Assembly (NCBI GenBank): GCA_963839745.1
Contig: CAWIWC010000005.1
Coordinates: 558,001 to 622,000 of the forward strand
Source: JAIBJN01 sp963839745
GTDB lineage: Bacteria; Actinomycetota; Thermoleophilia; Gaiellales; Gaiellaceae
DNA length: 64,000 nt
Reading direction: 5' to 3'
Shown here piece by piece: positions 50,393 through 57,601 of this stretch (positions within the stretch are counted from its first letter, which is position 1; every line of letters starts with the position of its first letter). The notes beneath the pieces were generated by a model. It saw only the letters and a program-made list of their open reading frames with translations. It made no database searches and was not told the DNA's origin. The translations under genes and the position numbers were made by a program.

Positions 50393-51757
50393 ATGGCGAC
50401 AAACGGAGCCCGGACAGCGGCCGTCCAGGACCCCCAAGTTCCCCCGCAGAACCTCGACGCGGAGGAATCGGTCCTCGGCGCGATGATGCTCTCATCGGGG
50501 GCGATCGCGGCGGTCAGTGACGTCCTGTCACACGACGGCCACGAGTTTTACCGGGAGAGCCACGCGAAGATCTACCGCGGTGCGCTGGCCCTGTACGCGA
50601 AGGGCGAGCCGGTCGACGCGATCACGCTCGTCGACGAGCTCGACGAGCGGGGCGAGCTCGAGGACGTCGGCGGCAAGGTCCGCGTCCACGAGCTCGCGGC
50701 GCTGGTGCCCGCGAGCGCCAACGCCGGCCACTACGCGCAGATCGTCAAGGAGGCGGCCACCCTGCGCGGCCTCATCCGCGTCGGCGGCGAGATCGCCCGC
50801 CTCGGCTGGGAGCGTCCCGGCGAGACTCCCGAGCTGGTCGACCGGGCCGAGCAGATCCTCTTCGATCTCTCGCAGGAGAAGGCGACGTCCGAGTTCAGCC
50901 ACATCGAGGCTCTGCTGAAGGAGAGCTTCGAGCGGATCACCCAGCTCTACGAGTCCGGCGCCGACGTCACCGGTGTGCCGTCCGGCTTCCGCGACCTCGA
51001 CCGCATCACGTCCGGCTTCCAGGAGGGGAACCTGATCGTGATGGCTGCGCGCCCGAGCATGGGCAAGTCGGCCCTCGGGCTCGGGGTCGCCGCCAACCTC
51101 GCGGTGCGCAAGAACGTCCCGGTCGCCCTCTTCACGCTCGAGATGTCCAAGTCGGAGGTGACCCAGCGCCTCATGTGCAGCGAGGCCAAGGTCGAGTCGC
51201 AGCGCCTGCGTACCGGCAAGCTGTCCGCGGATGACTGGCCCCGGCTGACGGCCTCCTGCGACAAGCTCGCCAAGGCGCCGATCTACGTGGACGACACGGG
51301 GTCGATCACGATGATGGAGATCCGCTCGAAGGCGCGGCGCCTGAAGTCGAAGCAACCGGACCTCGGGCTGATCATCGTCGACTACCTGCAGCTCATGACC
51401 TCGGGTACGAACGCGGAGAACCGCGTCCAGGAGGTCTCGCAGATCTCGCGCTCGCTCAAGGTGCTGGCGCGCGACCTCGACGTGCCGATCATCGCGCTCT
51501 CCCAGCTCTCGCGCGCGGTCGAGCAGCGCCACGACAAGCGGCCGATCCTCTCCGACCTGCGCGAGAGCGGCTCCATCGAGCAGGACGCGGACATCGTCAT
51601 GTTCATCTACCGCGACGAGTACTACAACGGCGAGGAGTCCGACCAGCAGGGCCTCGCCGAGGTGATCGTCGCCAAGCACCGCAACGGCCCGACCGACACG
51701 GTCAAGCTCTCGTTCCTCAAGCGCTACGCGAAGTTCTCGGACCTCGCGGCCTCGTAG
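50393..51757 (+). CDS. dnaB: Replicative DNA helicase
   Basis: A 454-residue hexameric helicase that opens the replication fork. N-terminal domain: PPQNLDAEESVLGAMMLSSG, with the collar helices; linker near 155-180; C-terminal RecA-like ATPase with Walker A AARPSMGKSALGLG near 221, VALFTLEMSKSEVTQRLMCS, Walker B LGLIIVDYLQLM near 326, and SQLSRAVEQRHDKRPILSDL with the arginine finger. No intein interrupts it, unlike many actinobacterial dnaB genes. The ATG at 50393 is first in a good context. It ends in a strong terminator and faces the ribosomal-protein operon. Confidence 0.97.
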   Translation: MATNGARTAAVQDPQVPPQNLDAEESVLGAMMLSSGAIAAVSDVLSHDGHEFYRESHAKIYRGALALYAKGEPVDAITLVDELDERGELEDVGGKVRVHELAALVPASANAGHYAQIVKEAATLRGLIRVGGEIARLGWERPGETPELVDRAEQILFDLSQEKATSEFSHIEALLKESFERITQLYESGADVTGVPSGFRDLDRITSGFQEGNLIVMAARPSMGKSALGLGVAANLAVRKNVPVALFTLEMSKSEVTQRLMCSEAKVESQRLRTGKLSADDWPRLTASCDKLAKAPIYVDDTGSITMMEIRSKARRLKSKQPDLGLIIVDYLQLMTSGTNAENRVQEVSQISRSLKVLARDLDVPIIALSQLSRAVEQRHDKRPILSDLRESGSIEQDADIVMFIYRDEYYNGEESDQQGLAEVIVAKHRNGPTDTVKLSFLKRYAKFSDLAAS

Positions 51758-51775
51758 CTCCGAAACAGAAAGGTT

Positions 51776-51807
51776 GCGAGGCGCCGGTGCCGCATCCGGC
51801 GCCTCGC
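51776..51807 (+). terminator. Intrinsic terminator-like hairpin after dnaB
   Basis: Perfect 12-bp stem GCGAGGCGCCGG (51776-51787) with CCGGCGCCTCGC (51796-51807), loop of eight, followed by TTCC. It is 18 bases past the dnaB stop. The stretch to 51899 holds no gene. Confidence 0.75.
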
Positions 51808-51899
51808 TTCCGAGGAGGGCCCGTGGCTTCTGTGAGCCGTGTGCCGCTGACCTCCAGACGGGGCAGCCCCGGATTTTCTTCCCAGGCGGGAAGGAAGTC

Positions 51900-52241
51900 G
51901 TGCGGACGCGCGTTTTCACAAGCGTGATCGCCCGCTGGTGGAGAGGCTGGGCCGCGACCGCGGCGGACGCGGACGCCTACGAGGAGCTGCTCCGCTCCAC
52001 GATCTTCCCCTGGGTGCGGACCTTCGAGGGGCAGGAGGGCACGTACCTCTTCCGCCGCGAGCTTCCCGCGGGCGAGGTCGAGTTCGCCACGCTCACCCTC
52101 TGGGAGTCCTGGGACGCCGTCAGGGCGTTCGCCGGCGACGACGCCGAGACCGCCGTCGTTCCGGAGGAGGCGCGCGCGGTGCTCTCGCGCTGGGACGAGC
52201 GTTCAGCCCACTACGAGCTGATCGAGGGCCCGGCCGGCTAA
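51900..52241 (+). CDS. Small dimeric alpha/beta-barrel (ABM-like) protein
   Basis: A 113-residue protein: FTSVIARWWRGWAATAADAD, LRSTIFPWVRTFEGQEGTYL, LFRRELPAGEVEFATLTLWE and SWDAVRAFAGDDAETAVVPE. The order strand-helix-strand and the LTLWESWDAVRAFAG segment match antibiotic-biosynthesis-monooxygenase-type barrels, which form dimers and may bind heme or quinol-like ligands. The function is unknown. GTG 51900 is preceded by GGGAAGGAAG. It stands alone between the dnaB terminator and rplI, and runs toward rplI. Confidence 0.72.
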   Translation: MRTRVFTSVIARWWRGWAATAADADAYEELLRSTIFPWVRTFEGQEGTYLFRRELPAGEVEFATLTLWESWDAVRAFAGDDAETAVVPEEARAVLSRWDERSAHYELIEGPAG

Positions 52242-52260
52242 GCCGGCGGGCGCCCAACCT

Positions 52261-53028
52261 CTAGCGGCCTTCGGCCTCCGCGTCCTCGGGCTCGGCCTCT
52301 GCGTCGGCCTGGGGCTCGGGCTCTGCAGGCGGCTCCGGCTCGGCGGACGCCTCCGGCTCGGGTGCGGCCTCGGCCTCGACGGGCTCGGCGCCCACAGCCT
52401 CGGCATCGTCAGTCGGGGTCTCGGCCTCGGCGGCTTCCTCAGCCTCCTCGGCCTCGACGACCTCCTCGATCGCGGCCTGCGCCTCGGCCGCCGCCGCGCG
52501 GTCGGCCTCGGCAGCCGCCTCGGCTTCCGCAGCCTCCTCGGCGGCGTAGGCCTCGAGCTCCTCCTCCGGAGGTAGCTCGCCGCCGATCGGGACGACGAGC
52601 GTCTTCACCTCGACGACCACGCCCTCGAAGACGGTGATCGGGATCTCGTAGCGCCCGATCCGCTTGATCGGGTCGGAGAGATCGATCTTGCGCCGGTCGA
52701 TCCGGATCTTCCGCGCTCGCCAGAGCTCGTCGGTGATGTCGGTCGACGTGACGGAGCCGAACAGCGTGCCGCGCTCGCCGGCGTTGACCTCGAAGCGGAG
52801 CACCGTCTTGCGCAGCGTCTCGGCGATCGCCTCGGCCTGGTCGGCCGTGCGGGCCTCGTGGCGCGCGCGCTCAGCCTCCCGCTTGGCCAGCTCGGCCACC
52901 TTGGCCTCGGTCGCCTGCTCTGCGAGCTTGCGCGGCTGGAGGTAATTGCGCATGTAGCCGCGCGAGACCGAGACGACCTCGCCGCGCAGGCCGACTTTGT
53001 CGACGTCCTTGAGCAGGATGACGTCCAT
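52261..53028 (-). CDS. rplI: Ribosomal protein bL9 with long acidic tail
   Basis: A 255-residue L9; the usual length is about 150. Residues 1-150 are normal: MDVILLKDVDKVGLRGEVVS, VSRGYMRNYLQPRKLAEQAT (rRNA-binding N-domain), and the C-domain NAGERGTLFGSVTSTDI. From about 155 on comes a low-complexity Glu/Ala/Pro tail with no predicted fold. L9 sits at the base of the L1 stalk and its C-domain reaches the next ribosome, so the tail could affect ribosome spacing. TAATG overlap with rpsR. Confidence 0.95.
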   Translation of the reverse strand: MDVILLKDVDKVGLRGEVVSVSRGYMRNYLQPRKLAEQATEAKVAELAKREAERARHEARTADQAEAIAETLRKTVLRFEVNAGERGTLFGSVTSTDITDELWRARKIRIDRRKIDLSDPIKRIGRYEIPITVFEGVVVEVKTLVVPIGGELPPEEELEAYAAEEAAEAEAAAEADRAAAAEAQAAIEEVVEAEEAEEAAEAETPTDDAEAVGAEPVEAEAAPEPEASAEPEPPAEPEPQADAEAEPEDAEAEGR

Positions 53029-53306
53029 TAGCGACCGCCGCTCCCGTGGTGCGACTCGACGTAGGGCAGGAGCGCGACCTCACGCGCCCGCTTCACAGCG
53101 ACCGCGATCTGGTCCTGATGGCGGCGGCAGGCGCCCGTGATCCGCCGCGAGCGGATCTTGCCCTTCTCGGAGATGTAGCGCCGCAGCTGGTTGTAGTTCT
53201 TGTAGTCGACCTCTTCGATCTTCTCCCGGCAGAAGTAACAGCTCTTCCGCCGGGTCGGGCCCGTCGAGGGAGACGTGCGGCGGCGCTTGGCCTGCTCTCG
53301 TGCCAT
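53028..53306 (-). CDS. rpsR: Ribosomal protein bS18
   Basis: A 92-residue S18, which pairs with S6 on the platform of the 30S subunit. Seen: RRKSCYFCREKIEEVDYKNY near residues 19-38, the typical N-terminal motif with CxxC, NQLRRYISEKGKIRSRRITG and CRRHQDQIAVAVKRAREVAL, both family signatures. The CxxC plus the later Cys-x3-His (CRRHQ) suggest the zinc-binding form. It lies between ssb and rplI in the conserved operon. Confidence 0.97.
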   Translation of the reverse strand: MAREQAKRRRTSPSTGPTRRKSCYFCREKIEEVDYKNYNQLRRYISEKGKIRSRRITGACRRHQDQIAVAVKRAREVALLPYVESHHGSGGR

Positions 53307-53326
53307 CTGCTTTCGAACCTCGCTCT

Positions 53327-53770
53327 CTAGAACGGAATGTCGTCGTCCGCCGCGGCGGCGCCGGCCGGCGCGAAGTCCGAGCGGTCGGCCGCAACGTCGG
53401 AGGACGGGATGTACTGGCCCTGCTCGCCGCCGTCGGTGCGGCTATCCAGGAACTGCACCTGGAAGGCCACGACCTCGACCTTGGAGCGCTTGCTCCCGTC
53501 CTGGGCCTCCCAGGAGGACCAGTCGAGCCGGCCGTCGATGCCCACGCGGCGGCCCTTGGCGAGGTGCTGCGAGAGCATCTCCGCCTGGTTCCCGAAGACC
53601 TTGACGTCGAAGAAGTTGGGCTTGTCGGTCCAGTTGCCCGCGTCGTCCTTCTGGCGCCCGTTGACGGCGAGCCCGAGCTGCAGGACGGGCGAGCCGGACG
53701 GCAGGTGCCGAAGCTCGGGGTCGCGGGTGAGGCGCCCGACGAGCGTTACGCGGTTGATATCTCCAGCCAT
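53327..53770 (-). CDS. ssb: Single-stranded DNA-binding protein
   Basis: A 147-residue SSB: OB-fold domain (INRVTLVGRLTRDPELRHLP, NFFDVKVFGNQAEMLSQHLA, GRRVGIDGRLDWSSWEAQDG) over the first 110 residues, a disordered linker, and the acidic tip DDDIPF, which recruits partner proteins. It binds single-stranded DNA at the fork as a tetramer. It is short for an actinobacterial SSB. It stands between rpsF and rpsR, the widespread S6-SSB-S18 arrangement. Confidence 0.97.
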   Translation of the reverse strand: MAGDINRVTLVGRLTRDPELRHLPSGSPVLQLGLAVNGRQKDDAGNWTDKPNFFDVKVFGNQAEMLSQHLAKGRRVGIDGRLDWSSWEAQDGSKRSKVEVVAFQVQFLDSRTDGGEQGQYIPSSDVAADRSDFAPAGAAAADDDIPF

Positions 53771-53806
53771 GGCTTCAGAGCTCCTCAGTCGAACGTTTGT
53801 TCTATG

Positions 53807-54196
53807 CTACTCGGCCGCCGGGACGGTCTCGCGCGGGGGCGGCGGGGACGACTCGCGGGACTCGCGCGCGTGGTGCTGGGAGGGCTCGCGCTGCGAGGTC
53901 GTGCGGGCGGTCGGGATCCTGCGGACGGCCATGTGCCTGAGCACGCCGTCGGTGATCTTGAGGACGCGGGTCAGCTCGTCGAGCGTCTCGGCGTCGCTGT
54001 CGAAGACGAGCAGGTAGTAGAAGGCCTCAGTCTTCTTGTCGATCTCGAAGGCGAGCTTCCGCCTGCCCCAGGCGTCGTCGCTCTGCCAGCTGCCGCCGCG
54101 CTTTTCCACCAGCTCCCGGATCCGCGTCAGGATCTCGTTCTGGCGCTCCTCGGCGAGCTCGGCATCGAGCAGCAGCATGATCTCGTATGGATTCAT
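53807..54196 (-). CDS. rpsF: Ribosomal protein bS6
   Basis: A 129-residue S6; the ferredoxin-like core covers 1-95 (MNPYEIMLLLDAELAEERQN, GRRKLAFEIDKKTEAFYYLL, DELTRVLKITDGVLRHMAVR) and a 34-residue tail rich in Arg, Ser, Glu and Pro follows. S6 forms a dimer with S18 on the 30S platform. It leads the rpsF-ssb-rpsR-rplI operon, with a -10 element and hairpin in its leader. Confidence 0.96.
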   Translation of the reverse strand: MNPYEIMLLLDAELAEERQNEILTRIRELVEKRGGSWQSDDAWGRRKLAFEIDKKTEAFYYLLVFDSDAETLDELTRVLKITDGVLRHMAVRRIPTARTTSQREPSQHHARESRESSPPPPRETVPAAE

Positions 54197-54228
54197 CGGT
54201 TCCCGTCTCTCCTTCCCTCGGTCTACAC

Positions 54229-54267
54229 GGCCCCGCCTTCGCGCACCGCTCGGGAATCAGCGGGGCC
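54229..54267 (-). promoter_or_regulatory. Hairpin in the rpsF leader, possible S6:S18 control element
   Basis: GGCCCCGC (54229-54236) pairs with GCGGGGCC (54260-54267), with a 23-base inner part that itself can form a short stem (ACCGCT with AGCGG) and shows CCG in a loop. S6:S18 complexes are known to bind a leader structure containing a CCG loop and repress the operon. The match is by position and loop only. Confidence 0.4.
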
Positions 54268-54289
54268 CGGCGAAGCAGGAAGCTCGTCG

Positions 54290-54295
54290 AGTATA
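54290..54295 (-). promoter_or_regulatory. -10 element for the rpsF operon
   Basis: TATACT on the minus strand, about 94 bases before the rpsF ATG. No good -35 hexamer is seen 17 bases upstream. The predicted leader would include the 54229-54267 hairpin. Confidence 0.5.
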
Positions 54296-54338
54296 GCGGC
54301 GGCCCGAGAGTTGCCCGACCCCTCTGTGTCGTGAAAGA

Positions 54339-54830
54339 GTGGCGAGAGTGAGGACAAACGCGAAACTGGCGCTCGCCGCGGCCGCCGGGGCCGCGTTCGG
54401 GGCCCTGTTCTCCCGCTGGCGGCGTGCACCCGAGGCCCCGCCGGCCCCTCCCGACCAGCGGGCAGAGGAGCTTCGGCAGAAGCTCGCCGAGGCTCGGGTC
54501 GCGGCCGCCGACGAGAACGACTTCGAGGCAGCCGGGATGGGCGCGGAGACGCTCGTCGAGGAGCCCGCGCCTTCAGCGCCGCCGCTGGACTACGTGGACG
54601 CGCCGCCACCGGCCGCCGAGGAGCCTCCCGAGCCCGAGCCCGAGCCCGAGCCGGAGCCGGAGCCGAAGCCCGAGGCGGCGGCTCCGCCCGAGCAGCGGAA
54701 GAAGCCGGCGGCTCCGGCCGAGCCTCCCCCGGCGGACGAGTTCGAGGCCATGCGCAGGCGGATCCACGAGGAAGGCCGCTCGGCCGCCGAGGAGATGCGC
54801 CGGTCGGGCGAGAAGCCCGATCAGGCCTGA
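54339..54830 (+). CDS. Pro/Glu-rich membrane-anchored protein
   Basis: A 163-residue protein of unknown function. One short N-terminal hydrophobic segment (ALAAAAGAAFGALFSRWRR) may anchor it, with the rest in the cytoplasm. A middle coiled segment (RAEELRQKLAEARVAAADEN) is followed by a run of about seven Glu-Pro pairs, then a charged helix (FEAMRRRIHEEGRSAAEEMR). GTG 54339 or 54348 could be the start. It is divergent from rpsF and followed 15 bases later by an SRPBCC gene. Confidence 0.65.
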   Translation: MARVRTNAKLALAAAAGAAFGALFSRWRRAPEAPPAPPDQRAEELRQKLAEARVAAADENDFEAAGMGAETLVEEPAPSAPPLDYVDAPPPAAEEPPEPEPEPEPEPEPKPEAAAPPEQRKKPAAPAEPPPADEFEAMRRRIHEEGRSAAEEMRRSGEKPDQA

Positions 54831-54845
54831 CCTCACCGCCCAAGC

Positions 54846-55286
54846 GTGCACCGGAACGAGGCCTCGATCGAGATCGCTGCTGCGCCTGCCGAGGTCTTTC
54901 CCTGGCTCGCCGCCTCCGAGCGCCGCTGCGAATGGATGGGCGCCCTGACGGAGAGCGAGCCCCTCACCGAGGGCTCGCCCGAGGTCGGCAGCCGCTTCCG
55001 GGACGTCTTCGAGGACATCGGCCAGCGCGTGGAGCTCGAGGCGGAGATCGTCGAGCTCGAGCCGCCGCACGCGATGACCGTGCACCTGGTCTCCAAGGTC
55101 TTCGACGCGACGAGCTCGCAGCGGCTCGAGGAGCTGGAGGGAGGCCGCACGCGACTGACCGCGGTCATCGAGACCGAGTACAAGCAGCGCGCCGCCCGGC
55201 TCGCCGCGCCGGTCGTCACGCGGCACGCCCAGAGGCGCCTGGAGCAGGACCTCGCCCGCCTCAAGGAGCTCGTCGAGGGCCCCTGA
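54846..55286 (+). CDS. SRPBCC-family protein
   Basis: A 146-residue cup-shaped ligand-binding protein: EASIEIAAAPAEVFPWLAAS at residues 5-24, the family opening, and APVVTRHAQRRLEQDLARLK at the end, the long closing helix. The middle (SRFRDVFEDIGQRVELEAEI, PPHAMTVHLVSKVFDATSSQ) fits polyketide-cyclase-like members. Substrate unknown. GTG 54846 is taken as start. It may be co-transcribed with the preceding gene and is convergent with the MOSC gene. Confidence 0.82.
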   Translation: MHRNEASIEIAAAPAEVFPWLAASERRCEWMGALTESEPLTEGSPEVGSRFRDVFEDIGQRVELEAEIVELEPPHAMTVHLVSKVFDATSSQRLEELEGGRTRLTAVIETEYKQRAARLAAPVVTRHAQRRLEQDLARLKELVEGP

Positions 55287-55292
55287 GCCGGC

Positions 55293-55838
55293 TCAGACCG
55301 GCTCGAGCGCGCGATGCGGCTCGGACGGCGGCTCCACCCGGACGGGATCCCCGGCGCGCACCTCGCCGCCGGCCAGGACGATCCCCATCACGCCCGCCTT
55401 GCGCACGAGCCCGCCGTCCTCGTCGCGATCGAGCGTGGCGGCCATCAGCCCATCCTGGATCCCGTCCAGCTGCGTGCAGGGGTTGCGCAGGCCGGTCAGC
55501 TCGACCACCGCCGTCTCGCCGAGGTGGAGCCGCGTCCCGGCCGGGAGGCCGAGGAGGTCGACACCGCGGGTGGTCACGTTCTCGCCGAGCTGTCCGGGCG
55601 AGACCGGGAAGCCCTTCGCGGCGAGCTCCTCGTGCAGCTCCGCGTGCATGACGTGGACCTGGCGGAGGTTCGGCGCGGTCGGGTCCTTTCTGACGCGCGA
55701 GCGGTGCTTGACCCGGACTCCCTGGTGCGCGTCGCCGTCGACCCCGAGGCCGGCGACCAGCACGATGCTCTCCCGCACGGGCTTCGACATCGTGTGCGTC
55801 TCGCTGCGGCACACCGCCGCGACGACGCCGTCCGTCAC
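55293..55838 (-). CDS. MOSC-domain protein
   Basis: A 181-residue stand-alone MOSC domain, the C-terminal module of molybdenum cofactor sulfurases and YiiM-type reductases; it carries sulfur or binds the cofactor. Seen: VVAAVCRSETHTMSKPVRES near residues 6-25, LGVDGDAHQG, PGQLGENVTTRGVDLLGLPA, and LTGLRNPCTQLDGIQDGLMA, with the conserved Cys. GTG 55838 overlaps the amidase stop (GTGA). It might serve the molybdenum enzyme encoded earlier, but it is 15 kb away and grouped with an amidase. Confidence 0.85.
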   Translation of the reverse strand: MTDGVVAAVCRSETHTMSKPVRESIVLVAGLGVDGDAHQGVRVKHRSRVRKDPTAPNLRQVHVMHAELHEELAAKGFPVSPGQLGENVTTRGVDLLGLPAGTRLHLGETAVVELTGLRNPCTQLDGIQDGLMAATLDRDEDGGLVRKAGVMGIVLAGGEVRAGDPVRVEPPSEPHRALEPV

Positions 55839-56518
55839 GACGGCGGGACGAACGCTGCGGTGCCGGCGGCGAGGCCCCGGGCAACGCGCCACTGGTACGC
55901 GCGCGACTGGAGCTTCCGCCGCTCGGTGGGGTTCGACATGAAGCCCGTCTCGACGAGGATCACCGGCACGTTCGCCCAGTTGAACCCGGTGAGGTCGCTG
56001 CGCGCGACGAGGCCGCGGTTCGCGGCGCCGGTCGTCCTGAGGACGTTGCGGTGGACGACCCTGGCCGCCCGCAGGCTCGGTCGATAGATGTCGGAGGTCC
56101 ACCCCCGGCGCCACGCCGGGTAGAGGGTCGACACCCCGTGCGTCCGCGGGTTGGACGACCCGTCGGCGTGGATGCGGATCATCAGCGCCGCGCGTTGGCG
56201 GTTGCAGAACTTCGCCCGGTCGACGTTGCCGCCGGCGCCGCGCGTGAAGGTCGGGCCGTTGCGCGTCATCGCCACCCGGTAGCCGCGGTCGAGCAGGAGG
56301 CTGCGCAGCTTGAGGCCGATCGCCAGCACGACGGGGGCTTCGCCGCTGGCCCCGCCGCCGTCCTTGATCTTGCGGGTCGTCGAGCCCGGCCCGATCGGCT
56401 CGGTAGTCAGGTTCGGGGTGCGCGCATGCCCCGGATCGAGGCAGATGAGCGGCGCCGCGTCGGCGACGGGAGCGGCGACGAGGGCGACGGCTGCGGCCAC
56501 GATGAGGCGTCTGACCAC
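55835..56518 (-). CDS. N-acetylmuramoyl-L-alanine amidase (Amidase_3)
   Basis: A 227-residue exported zinc amidase that cuts peptide stems off peptidoglycan. A signal peptide (RLIVAAAVALVAAPVADAAP) precedes the domain. Zinc ligands: His in LICLDPGHARTPN, Glu in GGGASGEAPVVL, His in ALMIRIHADGSSN; the catalytic Glu is in VPVILVETGFMSNPTE. No cell-wall-binding repeats are attached. GTG 56518 is the first start before the signal peptide. It is divergent from the ABC transporter genes. Confidence 0.88.
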   Translation of the reverse strand: MVRRLIVAAAVALVAAPVADAAPLICLDPGHARTPNLTTEPIGPGSTTRKIKDGGGASGEAPVVLAIGLKLRSLLLDRGYRVAMTRNGPTFTRGAGGNVDRAKFCNRQRAALMIRIHADGSSNPRTHGVSTLYPAWRRGWTSDIYRPSLRAARVVHRNVLRTTGAANRGLVARSDLTGFNWANVPVILVETGFMSNPTERRKLQSRAYQWRVARGLAAGTAAFVPPS

Positions 56519-56581
56519 CCGCCCATTGTTGCCGAAGGCCTCGTAGGGGCACGCTCGCAGCTGCTGTAAGGTTTCCCTGAC

Positions 56582-57601
56582 ATGGGTCGGAGAATGATCC
56601 ATCTGGAGGGCGTCTCGAAGCGCTTCGGCGAGGTCCGGGCGGTCGAGGAGGCCACCCTCGACGTCGAGCAGGGCGAGTTCCTGGCGCTGCTCGGGCCGAG
56701 CGGCTGCGGGAAGACGACGCTCCTGCGCCTGATCGCCGGCTTCGAACGCCCCGAGGCGGGCCTCGTCCGCATCGGCGACCAGGTCGTCGCCGGCGGCCCG
56801 TGGGTCCCGCCGGAGCGGCGCCACGTCGGCATGGTCTTCCAGGACTACGCGCTCTTCCCGCACCTGACCGTGGCCGCGAACGTCGGCTACGGGCTCCCAC
56901 GCCGCGGGAGCGACGCGCGCGTGCGCGAGGCGCTCGAGCTCGTGGGCCTTGCCGGCCTCGGCAACCGCTACCCGTACGAGCTCTCGGGCGGCCAGCAGCA
57001 GCGGGTCGCGCTGGCCCGCGCGCTCGCGCCCGAGCCGGCCGTCGTCCTCCTGGACGAGCCCTGGAGCAACATCGACCCCGTGCTGCGCACGTCGATGCGC
57101 GACGAGCTGGCGGCGATCCTGCGGGCGACCGGGGTCACTGTCCTCCTCGTCACGCACGAGCAGGAGGAGGCCTTCGCCCTCGCCGATCGGGTCGCGCTCA
57201 TGCGGGACGGCGAGATCGTCCAGACCGGCGTCCCCGAGGAGATCTACTACGACCCCGCGAGCCGCTGGGCCGCCGAGTTCGTCGGCGCCGCCAACGTGCT
57301 CCCGGGCCGGGTAGAGGACGGGCTCGTCGAGACGCTCGTCGGCCGCTTCCCGGCGCCGAACGGCGACGGCCCCGGCGAGGTCGACGTCCTCGTCAGGCCC
57401 GAGCTCCTCCGCCTGGCGCTCGACCCCGAGGGCGAGGGCGAGGTCGTCGGCCGCGAGTTCCGCGGGCACGACGTCTTCTACCGCGTGAGGCTCGCCGACG
57501 GGACGACGCTCTTCTCGCAGCGGCCTTCCGACGAGGCGATCCCGCTCGGGGCCCGCGTGGCCGTGCGCCCGCACGCCGGCCGTGTCGCCATCTTCCACTA
57601 A
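56582..57601 (+). CDS. ABC transporter ATP-binding protein, FbpC/PotA type
   Basis: A 339-residue ATPase for a ferric-ion-type importer. Seen: Walker A GPSGCGKTTLLRLIAG near residues 38-53, Q-loop MVFQDYALFPHLTVAANVGY, signature ELSGGQQQRVALARALA near 135, Walker B AVVLLDEPWSNIDP, H-switch LLVTHEQEEAFALADRVALM. The C-terminal region (from about 240) is a TOBE-like regulatory domain (LPGRVEDGLVETLVGRFPAP). The stop overlaps the permease gene by 20 bases. Iron or a 2-aminophosphonate-type ligand are both possible by family. Confidence 0.9.
   Translation: MGRRMIHLEGVSKRFGEVRAVEEATLDVEQGEFLALLGPSGCGKTTLLRLIAGFERPEAGLVRIGDQVVAGGPWVPPERRHVGMVFQDYALFPHLTVAANVGYGLPRRGSDARVREALELVGLAGLGNRYPYELSGGQQQRVALARALAPEPAVVLLDEPWSNIDPVLRTSMRDELAAILRATGVTVLLVTHEQEEAFALADRVALMRDGEIVQTGVPEEIYYDPASRWAAEFVGAANVLPGRVEDGLVETLVGRFPAPNGDGPGEVDVLVRPELLRLALDPEGEGEVVGREFRGHDVFYRVRLADGTTLFSQRPSDEAIPLGARVAVRPHAGRVAIFH

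Noticed and set aside
54630..54680. Tandem GAGCCC repeats as a CRISPR or regulatory array
   Set aside because: They are in-frame codons for Glu-Pro pairs inside the 54339 gene.
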